NCBI GenBank assembly: GCA_025062195.1
Contig: JANXAS010000003.1
Coordinates: forward strand, 39,025-103,024
Length of the DNA: 64,000 nt
From: Armatimonadota bacterium
GTDB taxonomy: Bacteria; Armatimonadota; Fervidibacteria; Fervidibacterales; Thermosaccharophagaceae
Reading direction: 5' to 3'
The notes under the pieces were generated by a model. That model was not told the DNA's origin. It searched no databases and saw only the letters and a program-made list of their open reading frames with translations. Position numbers and translations under genes: made by a program. Shown here in pieces: positions 45,713 through 55,759 of this stretch (position 1 is its first letter; every line of letters starts with the position of its first letter).

Positions 45713-46906
45713 CTACCTAAGCATCTTTCGTGCCTCGGCTATTGCAGCCTCAACCACAAACTTTAGTGGGACCCCACGCTCCCTTGAAATGGCTTTGCAA
45801 TCCTCATACTCTGGTGAGATGTTAATGACCTTATTGCGCCACCTCGCCACTTTTACCCTGACTTCACCAAACGGTGTGCTCGCCTTCACGATTTCCCTTG
45901 GGATGCATACTCTTTCAACCGGGACAATTCTCACTCCAAGTGTTGTTGTCTCGCCGAAGATGCAATCCAGCAAGCGTTGCGCATCATTGTGTCTACAGAG
46001 CACATTCAATTGTGCAGCTGGGCGACCCTTCTTCATTTGCGCCGGCAGGATATACGCATCAAGCGCCCCAAGTTCAAGCAGCCTCTCAACGACATGCCCA
46101 AACCACTCAGCTGGCATATCATCAATATTCGTTTCAAGCATGAGCAGTTGTTCGCATATGGCATCGTCTGACACCTCAAAATGGCCCGCAGTCTCTCCAA
46201 CAATGATGCGAAGCAAGTTTGGTATGGGTAAACGCTTGTGCCCTGCGCCATACCCGATTGCAATTGGTGACATCATCGGAAAGATGCCGAAGGACTCACA
46301 GGTGGCGCTGAGTATGGCTGCGCCAGTTGGGGTGACTAACTCGGCATCAACATCTGTGTGACGCCATGGTGCGCCCTTGAGAAGCTCAAGCGCTGCTGGT
46401 GCCGGCAATGGCAATGTGCCATGAGATGATTTGACTAAACCAGTGCTGTATGGTATGCATGACGAGTATGCCCTTTCAATACAGAGTTGATGCATTGCAA
46501 GCATCGTCCCGACGATGTCTATGATTGCATCTGTTGCACCGACTTCATGCAGATGGACATCGTCAAGGCTGACGCCGTGAACTTTTGCCTCGGCGATTGC
46601 CAGCTTCTTGAATGCTGCGATGGCTTTGTCTTTAACGCCGTCAGGCAAGCTTGAGGAGGAAATAAGTTCAATTATCTCGCTTGGCTTTTTGGCATGTGCT
46701 TCTCTGTGTTCCTCAACAGCAACGGTTACTCTCGTTGCAGCTATGCCGTGTTCGTTTACCGTCTCGGCTTTAATCTCAAACTCTGGCAGGGGCATTCGCT
46801 TCAGCTCCGAGGTTATGAATTCCAAATCAGTGCCAGCGTTTATAAATGCACCCAGTGTCATGTCGCCGCTTATGCCGGCGATGCAGTCAAAGTAAACGAT
46901 CTTCAT
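45713..46906 (-). CDS. larC: LarC-like nickel-insertion protein (DUF111)
   Basis: About 397 residues. Seen: MKIVYFDCIAGISGDMTLGA, the His-rich EHREAHAKKPSEI, DDVHLHEVGATDAIIDIVGT, ELVTPTGAAILSA, and LLMLETNIDDMPAEWFGHVV. LarC makes the Ni-pincer cofactor of lactate racemase and relatives by inserting nickel, using CTP. In lactobacilli it is made by frameshifting; here it is one continuous frame. No larA, larB or larE is nearby. MKIVYFDC at 46906 is taken as the start; the frame opens at 46978. Confidence 0.92.
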   Translation of the reverse strand: MKIVYFDCIAGISGDMTLGAFINAGTDLEFITSELKRMPLPEFEIKAETVNEHGIAATRVTVAVEEHREAHAKKPSEIIELISSSSLPDGVKDKAIAAFKKLAIAEAKVHGVSLDDVHLHEVGATDAIIDIVGTMLAMHQLCIERAYSSCIPYSTGLVKSSHGTLPLPAPAALELLKGAPWRHTDVDAELVTPTGAAILSATCESFGIFPMMSPIAIGYGAGHKRLPIPNLLRIIVGETAGHFEVSDDAICEQLLMLETNIDDMPAEWFGHVVERLLELGALDAYILPAQMKKGRPAAQLNVLCRHNDAQRLLDCIFGETTTLGVRIVPVERVCIPREIVKASTPFGEVRVKVARWRNKVINISPEYEDCKAISRERGVPLKFVVEAAIAEARKMLR

Positions 46907-47078
46907 CCTCATCACCGTTGCCAGTGTTGTTGAAAACAAGAGGTGCTTCAAGCGAGCTATTTGCCGCTCAAAACGCATTAGCTCAGTGATGGCTTAGTCA
47001 TCATACTACAGAATGTCGCAGAGCATTGCAGTTGTGGTGGCGTAAGGAAAAAACAATTGCAGTGAGGTGAGTGTAGCG

Positions 47079-47912
47079 ATGCCATTCAAACTCGGCTTCA
47101 GCACACTTGGCTGTCCAGAATGGTCAATTGAGCAAGTCATACGCATTGCCCAAGAGGCAAATGTTGATGGAATTGAATTGAGAATGCTAAAGGGCGAGTT
47201 ATACCTGCCGAAGTTGCCGGAGTTCTCAGAAGGCAACATTGAGCACACAAAACGCAAGATAACTGATGCTGGGCTTTGCATAAGCTGTGTATCGTCGTCA
47301 GCGCGGATGGGCGTCGTTGAGGACATGGAAGCTACAAGGCAAATGCAAGAGGCGCAGGAGTTTATTAGGCTCGCTAATGGACTTGGAGCAAAGGTTGTCA
47401 GGGTGTTTGGTGGCGATCCACCAAAAGGTGTATCAATGGAGGATCACATAGCTCGCGTGGCTGACAGGCTGATGCAACTTGGCGAATTCGCATCCAATTA
47501 TGGTGTTGTAGTTGCAGTTGAGACGCACGATGCATTTACGAAGTGCGCCGATATTGCAAAGTTGCTCTCAAGGGTTGCATCGGAGCATGTCGGTGTGCTG
47601 TGGGACTTCCATCACTCATATCGCAGCGGTGAGACGATGCAGCAGTCAGTTGAGCTGGTGGGCAAACGCATCGTGGCAACACATGTTAAGGATTCACGCA
47701 TCGTTGATGGTAAGGTGCGTTATGTGAAGGTGGGTGAGGGTGATGTGCCGATTTACGAGGCGATAAAGGCGCTCGCTTCGGTTGGCTATGATGGCTTCTT
47801 AACACTTGAATGGGAAAAGGCATGGCATAAGGAGCTTGAGCCACTCACCGAAGTATTGCCGCACTATTCCGCCACCATGAGGCGAATGATTGAGCAACTT
47901 GGGTTGATTTAA
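47079..47912 (+). CDS. Sugar phosphate isomerase/epimerase (xylose-isomerase-like TIM barrel)
   Basis: About 277 residues, AP_endonuc_2 fold. Seen: FKLGFSTLGCPEWSIEQVIR, DGIELRMLKGE, VVVAVETHDAF (metal Glu), VGVLWDFHHSYRSGET (metal Asp and His), HVKDSRIVDGKVRYVKVGEG and FLTLEWEKAWHKELEP (metal Glu). The metal ligands are complete, so it is likely an active sugar or inositol-derivative isomerase. Substrate unknown. ATG 47079 has GAGGTG nine bases upstream; the frame opens at GTG 47067. Confidence 0.92.
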   Translation: MPFKLGFSTLGCPEWSIEQVIRIAQEANVDGIELRMLKGELYLPKLPEFSEGNIEHTKRKITDAGLCISCVSSSARMGVVEDMEATRQMQEAQEFIRLANGLGAKVVRVFGGDPPKGVSMEDHIARVADRLMQLGEFASNYGVVVAVETHDAFTKCADIAKLLSRVASEHVGVLWDFHHSYRSGETMQQSVELVGKRIVATHVKDSRIVDGKVRYVKVGEGDVPIYEAIKALASVGYDGFLTLEWEKAWHKELEPLTEVLPHYSATMRRMIEQLGLI

Positions 47913-47917
47913 ACTAT

Positions 47918-48108
47918 CGCTCTTTACTCAAAAGTCTGTTTGTTCGTAGTAGTATGGCACGGGACAAAGCGAAGTGCTGTCAATGCGAGTTTGGAATGCA
48001 AAGTGCAAGTAAAATGATAACATCGCACTTTGCACCAATTTGACGCCACTACGCTTTCGCTTAGTGGCTAATTACAAACCTAACCGACAAAGTTTGTAGT
48101 AAATAGCG
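47918..48108 (+). repeat. Dispersed bipartite-hairpin repeat, copy B
   Basis: Begins five bases after a stop codon. Left arm cgctctttactcaaaagtct; right arm ends aaagtttgtagtaaatagcg, the near-complement. Left hairpin GCAC...GTGC (47957-47977); right hairpin GCCACT acgctttcgctt AGTGGC, perfect. The core contains an inverted repeat, atgcaaagtgca with tcgcactttgca. This is the most complete copy. Confidence 0.82.
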
Positions 48109-48506
48109 TAAACCATTCTTTAGTCGGTTTAGCTTTCCAACTTCTGTTGCCTATGAAGGGCAATGTCACATTTGCAATTCAAATCTATCGCTGTCGTTGT
48201 AGCGTTTGGGCTTGTTCCCGGCGTTCATCAAACTGCTGTTGCTTATGGAGGGTGGCATTGAGTTTTTTTTGCTTTCACATCCGCAGCCAGTTCCATAGCT
48301 TATTTGGGCAGCATCACCGATGTGATTCAACTACATCATTGTGGTGTCAGGATTTATCCCCACTGCCCATAAGGAATGATGCCATCATTTACTGTTTGAG
48401 TCGCTTCACCATTACGATATGGTTAGGGTTCGCTCACAACGGTCGTTTGAGTTGCCGATACCTATGAGAGGTTAAAGTCCCCCTTCACCTTCAAGTTGGT
48501 GGAGGG
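48109..48506. other. Intergenic stretch upstream of the large secreted protein
   Basis: About 400 bases without a convincing gene; a 106-codon frame (48147-48467) has no protein-like pattern. A ribosome site GGTGGAGGG is present just before 48507. No promoter could be assigned with confidence. Confidence 0.4.
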
Positions 48507-51500
48507 ATGGCAGTGGTGAGGTATATGGTGCTGCTAATGCGATTTTTCGGGATGGTAACAATAGTGGCAGTGTTAGCGGGCGTGGTTGCAGCGCGGGCAT
48601 TAGAGCGTCCTTGGATTGGTGCTGTGTTTTTCTACTGGTATGAATGGGATGAAAATGCCCAATGGGGCAATTGGATCGGCGGTGTCCACAACACGCCGCT
48701 TTATGGCTACTATGATAACCGCAAACTCCAAGACAACCTCCGCTCGCTTCTCATCGCTGCTGATTGGGGCATGACCCACTTCTTTTTGGACTATTGGGGG
48801 TATGATTGGCGTGGCGAAAATGACGAACCGCGAGAGACAACAATTTTGAGAGCTGCTGAGAAAGTGCGCGCCTTGGGTTATCCGATTTTTATCGGCTATT
48901 ACCAAGATGGCACAAACTTCGCCATGCGAGAGTTTTGGCGCAACATAAGCGAGCGGCGCGACACCTACCGATGGCTTCGCGATTATGCGCGCTCGCCTGT
49001 ATGGACTTGGCTTTTAGGGAAACCATTTCAAATGATCTATGTTCGTAACGGCATCCCGGAACTGACCATTGACCATGAAGGCTTTCAAGCATGGCTCAAG
49101 GGGCGTTACGGCACAGTAGATAAACTCAACGCTGAGTGGGGCACAAACTTTCGCTCATTCTCCGATATCCGCATGGATTTCAACGCCATCGGTTTCCAGC
49201 GGGCGATGAGCATCGCTTATCAATTTGAGCGTTGGCAGCAGGATTGGGCAAAGCTGGAGCAACTCATTCGCGACGAATTGGGATTGCCGGGCTTGAGAGC
49301 ATCCTTTGACGCTGCGTATGCGCCATTTCGTGGCTTCGGCTTTGAGCGGTTTGCGCGTGTCTTTGGCGGACCACACTCATATGGTGGCATCTTTGGTGTC
49401 CCACATGAGCAAGATGCGCAGCGCTTCCTGCAGGCTGCTGTTGCCAAGAAGTGCGGGACGATTTTCTTTGACCACCTCAAGCATTGTTACTTTGATTGGA
49501 ACATACGCGTCCCGGGCACAGCATATCCATACGAACCGCATCACTACGACCGATTTTGGGTTGGCAACTTGATGCGTTTCGTTGACGGCGTCTTGCATAT
49601 GAGTTGGAACGAATGGTGGGAAGGATCAAATCTGGAGCCGTCAATGGAGGGTGGCAAACGCTTCTGCGAGACCAATTTGCTTTATAGCACAATCTGGCAA
49701 CTTGCTCATCGCGATATGAGGCAAAGAGCTGTGAATGCCGATATCGGATTGCTCATCAATGATTGGATTTTTGAGCATGGTGGTGGAGATGCAGACGACC
49801 TTTACAACGCTGTGCAAGGCTTGCGAGCCATCAATGCGCCATTTGAGAGCGTGCTGCAAAGTGAAGCGACTTTGGAAAACCTGAAGCGCTTCCGTGTGCT
49901 CGTTGCACCATCAGGGGGTGTTGGGTTCGGCTTCAACGGGAACGGCGAGCGAATTGAGCGGGTATTGGAAGCGTGGCTGAAGTTGGGTAGGCGGATGCTC
50001 ATTACATCTGGGCAGTTTGTGATTGAGCACACGGTGAAGCAAGGTGCCATCAGCACAAGGCGTCGTTTTGATTCACCTCGTGGCTCGCAACAGAAATTCA
50101 ACTTCTTCGTGGACATCGGGATGCCGAACGACAAGGCTGTATTAGTGCATGGCTTTAGCTTTTGCGAGGATTGGGGCAAGTTACCGCAAGGAGCATTTGG
50201 CGCAGGCAGTCAAGCAACAGTGCGATGGATACCATCGGTCGGTAATGCGACGGCATTTCTGCTCCCAGCGTTGCCTAAGAACAGCTTGTTGTTACGCTTT
50301 CATGGTAGTGCCATTTGGCGAAATCGTTTAACCGTGTCTGTGAACGGACAGCGTGTTGACGAAATCGTGATTGAGCCAAAGTGGCATGTTTACGATGTGC
50401 ACCTTCCAGCCAATGTCATTGGCGAAGCAGATGTCATTGAGGTTGAGTTTAAATTTGCTGAAACGCATATACCCGGGGAGAAAGAGCCACAACGGTTTCG
50501 TGGCGAGCAGCGTGTTTGCAACTTTGCACTTGACTGGGTTCAAATCAGCACTGCCGATGTTGTCGTCGGTGAGCGAAAAGGCATTCCGTGGCAGCCTAAG
50601 GAAATGGCTCAGTTTGTAAAACCGCTTTCCGGCACATTCCGAGTGCCATTGCATCACCGCCGCGTGCGCTTGCCCAAAGGGAAAGTTATCAGCACCTATG
50701 CCGATGGCATTCACCGTGACTTGCTGCTCGTCATCCCATCGCCTTATGCATCCGTTGCCTCATCGTTCTTGCTCGTAAATGGCATTTTCACCGATGACCC
50801 GCGCTGGTGGATGGCGGTTTTAGAACAGATGGCAAAAGTTACCTGCGGCAAGTCCGCCACATTGGCAAATAGACAAATGCCCGACCAACCTGAGCTGATG
50901 AGCGCCATCTTAAGTGCTGGGATGACAAAGTTTTTGTTGGTTGAAAACCGCTCCAACGAGAGACGAAAGTTGCGATTGAATGTGCCAGCAGCAAGCAACT
51001 TGCCGCTCGCTGAGATCGTCGCTTTATCTCGTGATGGTGACCGCTTCGTTTCTCTTCCGACCACTTCGTCGTTTCATCAACTTGTTACCTTTACCGACAC
51101 CGTGCGTTACTACTCTGTCTATCAGGTTGTCTATGCCCCTGTGCGGTTGACAATGCCGAATTGGCTTGCTTTCCCGGGGCAAAAAACTCGGCTGCCTATA
51201 GGTTTGCAAAATCTCACGGACAAGCCGTTGACAATCACGCTACAGCTTGGTGCTGTTATCGCCAGCGTCAGCGGTGAACCTCTAACTGTTCAGCTAAAGC
51301 CGAAGGAGCAAAAGAAAGTGACACTGCCCGTTGAGGTAGAGCCTTTTGCTGATTGGGGTATGAAGACAGTTTTTGTGAAGGTATCGTGGAGTAGGGGAGG
51401 AGGGGTGTGGGAAACAGCGTATTTGCTGCGACCGTTAACCATTGGGCGCAATGCCAATGTGCATTGCTTGACTGTTGCTGTGACTTCGCACATGCCGGCT

Positions 51501-53426
51501 GTCACAATCGCTAACTCCGCAATGACACCGTTTGGCAACTTGACTTGGTGGCACCCTGCAAGAGATGTTCAGGGTGAGACGGCGCGTGATGTTGAAATTG
51601 CCCTCAATTTGGGAGCGGGTGTCAGCCTGCCCGAAGAAGTTCTTAAAGCAGCGGATGAGCTGACTTTAATCAAAGTTGGCGACTTGCGCGATGGCGAACA
51701 GAAGCAGGTTCGCTTGCCATTGCCGTTTTGTCCATCGCCATTTTCCGGGCGCTTTCGGTTTGTCATTCGTTGGCGCGACAGTTCAGGCGTGCATGAACGC
51801 ACTCAAATTTTGAATGTAGCAATGCTGCCCAAGTGGTTGCCAAACACGAGACATGACCAAGTCGCAACAATAATCGTTTCCGATGCCGAGATGGCGCATG
51901 GCTTGCCGTTGAGTGCTGATCTGCCTGCGGAGTTAAAAGGCAAGGTGCTCGTTGTTAGGTTGCCGGATGGCACACCGTTGCCAACCTATATGGAACGAGT
52001 TTTGGGAGCGGATGGTTCGGTGAGAGTTTCCGCATCACAAAAAAGAAAGCCATCCAAGAGGGTTGAGACCATCCGATTACATTTTGTTCTTCCGCCGCAG
52101 AAGCCGTCATTGCGGGTGGATATCGGCACAGAGGGTGACGAGAGAGTTTTGGTGCATGGATTCAGTCATCGTGAAACATGGTCTTCGGGCACGACAATTC
52201 GTTGGTTGCCAGGAGAAGGACAGGAGACTGTTTTGCGACTCCCGTGCGAACCAACTCGCGCTCATTATTTGCGATTGCACGGGCAAGCGTTTTGGAATAA
52301 TGCAGTGAGCATTTATGCCGATGGGAATAAAGTCGGCAGCTACAGCATTGGCATTGGTTGGCAGACGCTGACGATAAGGCTGCCGGGACAAGCCCCGCAA
52401 AATAGGGAGATGATAGTGCGCATCATTTTTCATCAATTAAATGTCCCCGCTGAAAAGGCTGTGGGCAGCAAGGACAAGCGCGTTTGCAACTTTGCTTTGG
52501 ATTGGTTATCGTTAGAACCGGTTGTTGATGAACAGCCGTTGTTGCTGGCATTGTGCGAAGCAACCCCGGCTGACATTCCTACAACGATGGCTGTTGAGGT
52601 AGGCAACGGCATTGTTCGTGTGGACAATGGTGTGTTGGAGTTGGAATGGAACGAGGATGCCGGTGGGACATTGACAAAGCTATGCTCCAAAGTGACGGGG
52701 AGAAATTATGCTGCATATAGCTTTGGCGCAGGTATCGGCACATTCGGTCGCTTCACCCCCAGCCACCCGGCTGTCAATACAGCTCAATTTGTCGTGGACG
52801 ATTTTATCTGGCAGCGCAACAGTAAAGCTAAAGTGCGCATCGTAGAGCAAAATCCAGTTTGGGTGACAGTGGAAACGACCGCGTGCGTAGATAGATTCAA
52901 GGCAACACAACGATACCGAGTTTTTGCTGGCTTGCCGTTGGTAGAGTTGTCCACCGTTGTTGAAATCACTCTTCCGTCCTCAGCCAAATCGCCCGATGAA
53001 ATTGTTGCATTAGAGGGTCGGTTCAATGCGCAGTGGTGGACAAAATCCTTCCCCAATTTCGTTGGGTTGGGCGATAAGCCACCAGAAGTTTATGGTCAGC
53101 TGGTTCATTTCGGTTGGCGCATGGGAGAATGGGTGCCACCAGTTTTGTGTCTATTCAATTCGGACGATTTGATAGAGACGCTCTCTTTGCTGATTGCCGA
53201 AAACGACGGGGCAAACTGTGTGCGACAGGGCTTTTGGGGTGAGCAGCGCGGCAAGGCTACTCTAAAACGGTGTTACGCAACGGTGGAGCTGATTGCTAAA
53301 CCACCGCAAGCAGTGCGGTTGCGGCTTTGGCTGTTGCTTCACGAAGGACACCATGCAATTGCGGTCAAGAGGCGCAATCAGTTGCTTTTTCAGCAAGAAC
53401 TTCCCATAGTGATGCAAACGATGTAA
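48507..53426 (+). CDS. Very large secreted glycoside-hydrolase-like protein
   Basis: 1639 residues. Signal peptide to about residue 31 (ends AARA). A TIM-barrel-like domain (~35-420) has GH42-like FQAWLKGRYGTVDKLNAEWG and a GH99/WbsX-like SWNEWWEGSNLEPSMEGG with a candidate catalytic Glu. A glutamine-amidotransferase-like domain follows (~420-520), as in GH42 enzymes. Then come two homologous beta-sandwiches (~531-682 and ~1202-1332; both run from VDIG...VLVHGFS to VCNFALDW), a NEW3-like Ig domain (~880-1010) and a C-terminal sandwich like that of GH38 enzymes (~1360-1639). It likely acts on external polysaccharide. Family membership is not certain. Confidence 0.82.
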   Translation: MAVVRYMVLLMRFFGMVTIVAVLAGVVAARALERPWIGAVFFYWYEWDENAQWGNWIGGVHNTPLYGYYDNRKLQDNLRSLLIAADWGMTHFFLDYWGYDWRGENDEPRETTILRAAEKVRALGYPIFIGYYQDGTNFAMREFWRNISERRDTYRWLRDYARSPVWTWLLGKPFQMIYVRNGIPELTIDHEGFQAWLKGRYGTVDKLNAEWGTNFRSFSDIRMDFNAIGFQRAMSIAYQFERWQQDWAKLEQLIRDELGLPGLRASFDAAYAPFRGFGFERFARVFGGPHSYGGIFGVPHEQDAQRFLQAAVAKKCGTIFFDHLKHCYFDWNIRVPGTAYPYEPHHYDRFWVGNLMRFVDGVLHMSWNEWWEGSNLEPSMEGGKRFCETNLLYSTIWQLAHRDMRQRAVNADIGLLINDWIFEHGGGDADDLYNAVQGLRAINAPFESVLQSEATLENLKRFRVLVAPSGGVGFGFNGNGERIERVLEAWLKLGRRMLITSGQFVIEHTVKQGAISTRRRFDSPRGSQQKFNFFVDIGMPNDKAVLVHGFSFCEDWGKLPQGAFGAGSQATVRWIPSVGNATAFLLPALPKNSLLLRFHGSAIWRNRLTVSVNGQRVDEIVIEPKWHVYDVHLPANVIGEADVIEVEFKFAETHIPGEKEPQRFRGEQRVCNFALDWVQISTADVVVGERKGIPWQPKEMAQFVKPLSGTFRVPLHHRRVRLPKGKVISTYADGIHRDLLLVIPSPYASVASSFLLVNGIFTDDPRWWMAVLEQMAKVTCGKSATLANRQMPDQPELMSAILSAGMTKFLLVENRSNERRKLRLNVPAASNLPLAEIVALSRDGDRFVSLPTTSSFHQLVTFTDTVRYYSVYQVVYAPVRLTMPNWLAFPGQKTRLPIGLQNLTDKPLTITLQLGAVIASVSGEPLTVQLKPKEQKKVTLPVEVEPFADWGMKTVFVKVSWSRGGGVWETAYLLRPLTIGRNANVHCLTVAVTSHMPAVTIANSAMTPFGNLTWWHPARDVQGETARDVEIALNLGAGVSLPEEVLKAADELTLIKVGDLRDGEQKQVRLPLPFCPSPFSGRFRFVIRWRDSSGVHERTQILNVAMLPKWLPNTRHDQVATIIVSDAEMAHGLPLSADLPAELKGKVLVVRLPDGTPLPTYMERVLGADGSVRVSASQKRKPSKRVETIRLHFVLPPQKPSLRVDIGTEGDERVLVHGFSHRETWSSGTTIRWLPGEGQETVLRLPCEPTRAHYLRLHGQAFWNNAVSIYADGNKVGSYSIGIGWQTLTIRLPGQAPQNREMIVRIIFHQLNVPAEKAVGSKDKRVCNFALDWLSLEPVVDEQPLLLALCEATPADIPTTMAVEVGNGIVRVDNGVLELEWNEDAGGTLTKLCSKVTGRNYAAYSFGAGIGTFGRFTPSHPAVNTAQFVVDDFIWQRNSKAKVRIVEQNPVWVTVETTACVDRFKATQRYRVFAGLPLVELSTVVEITLPSSAKSPDEIVALEGRFNAQWWTKSFPNFVGLGDKPPEVYGQLVHFGWRMGEWVPPVLCLFNSDDLIETLSLLIAENDGANCVRQGFWGEQRGKATLKRCYATVELIAKPPQAVRLRLWLLLHEGHHAIAVKRRNQLLFQQELPIVMQTM

Positions 53427-53632
53427 CCGTGCAAAAAATAATGTCACTTTGTGGATCAAGCGGCTATATGGATGGCATATTTCCAAAAGCTTTCGTAGGT
53501 GGGGATGGATATGTTACTTTAGGTTCTTGAAATGGTATTGAGCCTCACCGTGGGTGTGCCCGATTTTACAATGAGCTGCGTGTTACGATTATGATTTACG
53601 AGATACTGCTCGCCTGAATCGGATGATGCGAT

Positions 53633-54610
53633 ATGGGTTCATTGAAGGATGTCGCCAAGGTGATAGTTGAAAATCATTCATTTGTCATCACATGTCATAT
53701 TCACCCTGAGGGCGACGGCATTGGCAGCATGCTTGCGTTGATGTATATGCTTAACGAACTCGGGAAGAGGTGCGAAGCAGTTTGTAGCGATGGCGTCCCA
53801 ACGATACTTCGCTTCCTTCCCGGCAGCGAACATATCAAGTTGGATTGTGAATGCGAATGCGATGTCATTATTGCACTTGATGTCAGCAGGAAGGATAGGC
53901 TTGCCATACCGCCAAGTTCGCTTGAGCGCCTTATTGAGGGTGCTTGCCTCACTGTGTGCATTGACCATCACATTGTTGAGCAGCCATTCGGTGATGTGGC
54001 ATGGGTTGACAAATCAATGCCAGCTACCGGGCTTATGATTTATAAGCTTTTCAAGCATATGGCTGTTGATGTGACGCCGCAAGTTGCAACATGCCTTTAT
54101 ACAGCCATTGCCACCGATACCGGTGCATTTAGGTTTGAGAACACAACACATGAGTGCTTAAGTGTGGCAGCCGAACTTGTGAAAAGCGGGGCAGATCCCG
54201 CATTGATAGCCCATTATGTCTTTGAGAGGCGTCATGAAGGTGCTCTGAGACTTTGGGGGAGAGCGCTGGCACGAATACGGTTGGAAAGAAGAAGCGGTAT
54301 AGCATGGACATGGCTTAAAAGAAAGGACTTTGAAGCGGCTGGCGCTAATGATGAGGACACCGAAGGATTGGATAACCTGCTAAGAGGTGTTGAGGGCGCA
54401 AAGGTTGTCGTGCTATTTCGCGAACTAAGAGACATGAGCATAAAGGTGAGCTTGCGTTCGCTCTCGGAGATTGATGTGGCTAAAGTTGCGGGGCAATTTG
54501 GCGGTGGTGGACATATTAAATCCTCTGGGTGCATCCTGAAAGGGGTGACGCTGCAGGAGGCTATCTCGCTCATCAAAAAAGCGTTGCGCAGAGAGATGCG
54601 TTGGCATTGA
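53633..54610 (+). CDS. nrnA: NrnA-type oligoribonuclease/pAp phosphatase (DHH family)
   Basis: 325 residues. Degrades nanoRNA (2-5 nt) and 3'-phosphoadenosine 5'-phosphate. Seen: FVITCHIHPEGDGIGSMLAL (metal His and Asp), VIIALDVS, the DHH motif CIDHHIVEQPFG, TAIATDTGAFRFENT, and DHHA1 with SLRSLSEIDVAKVAGQFGGG followed by GHIKSSGC. In many bacteria it lies between rbfA and truB; here truB and ribF follow, but rbfA and infB are absent. Confidence 0.95.
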   Translation: MGSLKDVAKVIVENHSFVITCHIHPEGDGIGSMLALMYMLNELGKRCEAVCSDGVPTILRFLPGSEHIKLDCECECDVIIALDVSRKDRLAIPPSSLERLIEGACLTVCIDHHIVEQPFGDVAWVDKSMPATGLMIYKLFKHMAVDVTPQVATCLYTAIATDTGAFRFENTTHECLSVAAELVKSGADPALIAHYVFERRHEGALRLWGRALARIRLERRSGIAWTWLKRKDFEAAGANDEDTEGLDNLLRGVEGAKVVVLFRELRDMSIKVSLRSLSEIDVAKVAGQFGGGGHIKSSGCILKGVTLQEAISLIKKALRREMRWH

Positions 54611-54793
54611 GCCATTATTTCAATTTTGGGAGTTACACGGTTGAATTTAGGGGTAGCTGTCAACCTGTCGGCGTCATTCGTTTCTGTGGGCATTTATTGT
54701 GCAGGCTATTGTCAACCTTGCAAAAGAGCGCCGGCTGTGTAATTCCTGAGCGATCTGCGTCGCCTCAAATTGGAGGGGTGAATTTTCAAAGCC

Positions 54794-55750
54794 ATGCGCA
54801 CAATGGATGGTGCAGGTGAGCGGAACGGCAAATTTGAGGGTGTGCTCCCGGTAATAAAGCCTCCCGGGATGACTTCGCACGATGTGGTTGACTTCATGCG
54901 CAATTTGCTAAGGATGCAGCGAATTGGGCATGCTGGCACGCTTGATGTGCATGCTTCTGGTGTGCTTGTCATCTGCATAGGAAGAGCAACTCGTATCACC
55001 AACTTCATCATTGATTGCGACAAAGTCTATAGGGGAGAAATGGTCTTGGGCATAAGGACGACGACTCAAGATAGTGAGGGAGAAGTCGTTTCCGTGTCAT
55101 CAACAGAGCAAGTCTGTGAGGAAGCGGTGCGCTCTGTCTTCAAGCGATTTTGTGGCGTGATATCTCAAACGCCGCCGATGCTCTCGGCATTGCGCCATCA
55201 CGGTAAGCGCTTGTATGAACTTGCAAGGGAAGGAAAAGTGATTGAGCGCAAGATGCGTCATGTGACGGTCAAGCGCCTGGAGTTGCTCAAGTTCTATGAT
55301 GAGGAGCCAAAGAGAGTGCTGTTTGAGGTTGAATGTTCGCGAGGGACATATGTTCGGACACTTGTGGCGGATATAGGTGATGCGCTCGGTTGTGGCGCAT
55401 ACCTTTCGTTTCTTGTGCGCACCGCGGTCGGTCCTTTTTCGGTTAATGATTGCTTGACTCTTGAGGAAGTTCAAAAGTATCACGCCAACGGCAATTTGCG
55501 CGAATTCATTTTGAGCATTGATCAAGCACTGTGCTTCCTTCCAGCGCTCCCTCTAACGCACATTGAGGCAAGAAGAGCAATCAATGGTGCGGTGACGAGT
55601 GTGAGGGCGATTGACATCCTGCCGAACATTACGGTTGGCAATCTCGTGAGGCTTTATGCTCCGGGCGGGAAGTTCATCGCCGTTGCCCGTGTGATCATGG
55701 GCAAGCATGGGCTTGTATGTAAGCCCGAGTGTGTCTTTCCGGCAAGGTGA
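54794..55750 (+). CDS. truB: tRNA pseudouridine-55 synthase
   Basis: 318 residues. Makes pseudouridine 55 in the T loop of tRNAs. Seen: VLPVIKPPGMTSHDVVDFMR, catalytic Asp in RIGHAGTLDVHASGVLVICI (usual GHTGTLDP), YRGEMVLGIRTTTQDSEGE, QTPPMLSALRHHGKRLYELA, CSRGTYVRTLVADIGDALGC and a C-terminal PUA-like domain. GGAGGGGTGA precedes ATG 54794. ribF follows nine bases after the stop. Confidence 0.96.
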   Translation: MRTMDGAGERNGKFEGVLPVIKPPGMTSHDVVDFMRNLLRMQRIGHAGTLDVHASGVLVICIGRATRITNFIIDCDKVYRGEMVLGIRTTTQDSEGEVVSVSSTEQVCEEAVRSVFKRFCGVISQTPPMLSALRHHGKRLYELAREGKVIERKMRHVTVKRLELLKFYDEEPKRVLFEVECSRGTYVRTLVADIGDALGCGAYLSFLVRTAVGPFSVNDCLTLEEVQKYHANGNLREFILSIDQALCFLPALPLTHIEARRAINGAVTSVRAIDILPNITVGNLVRLYAPGGKFIAVARVIMGKHGLVCKPECVFPAR

Positions 55751-55759
55751 ATCACTGCT

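Noticed and set aside
45789-46361. 190-codon frame antisense to larC
   Set aside because: LarC motifs on the other strand are complete; this is its mirror.
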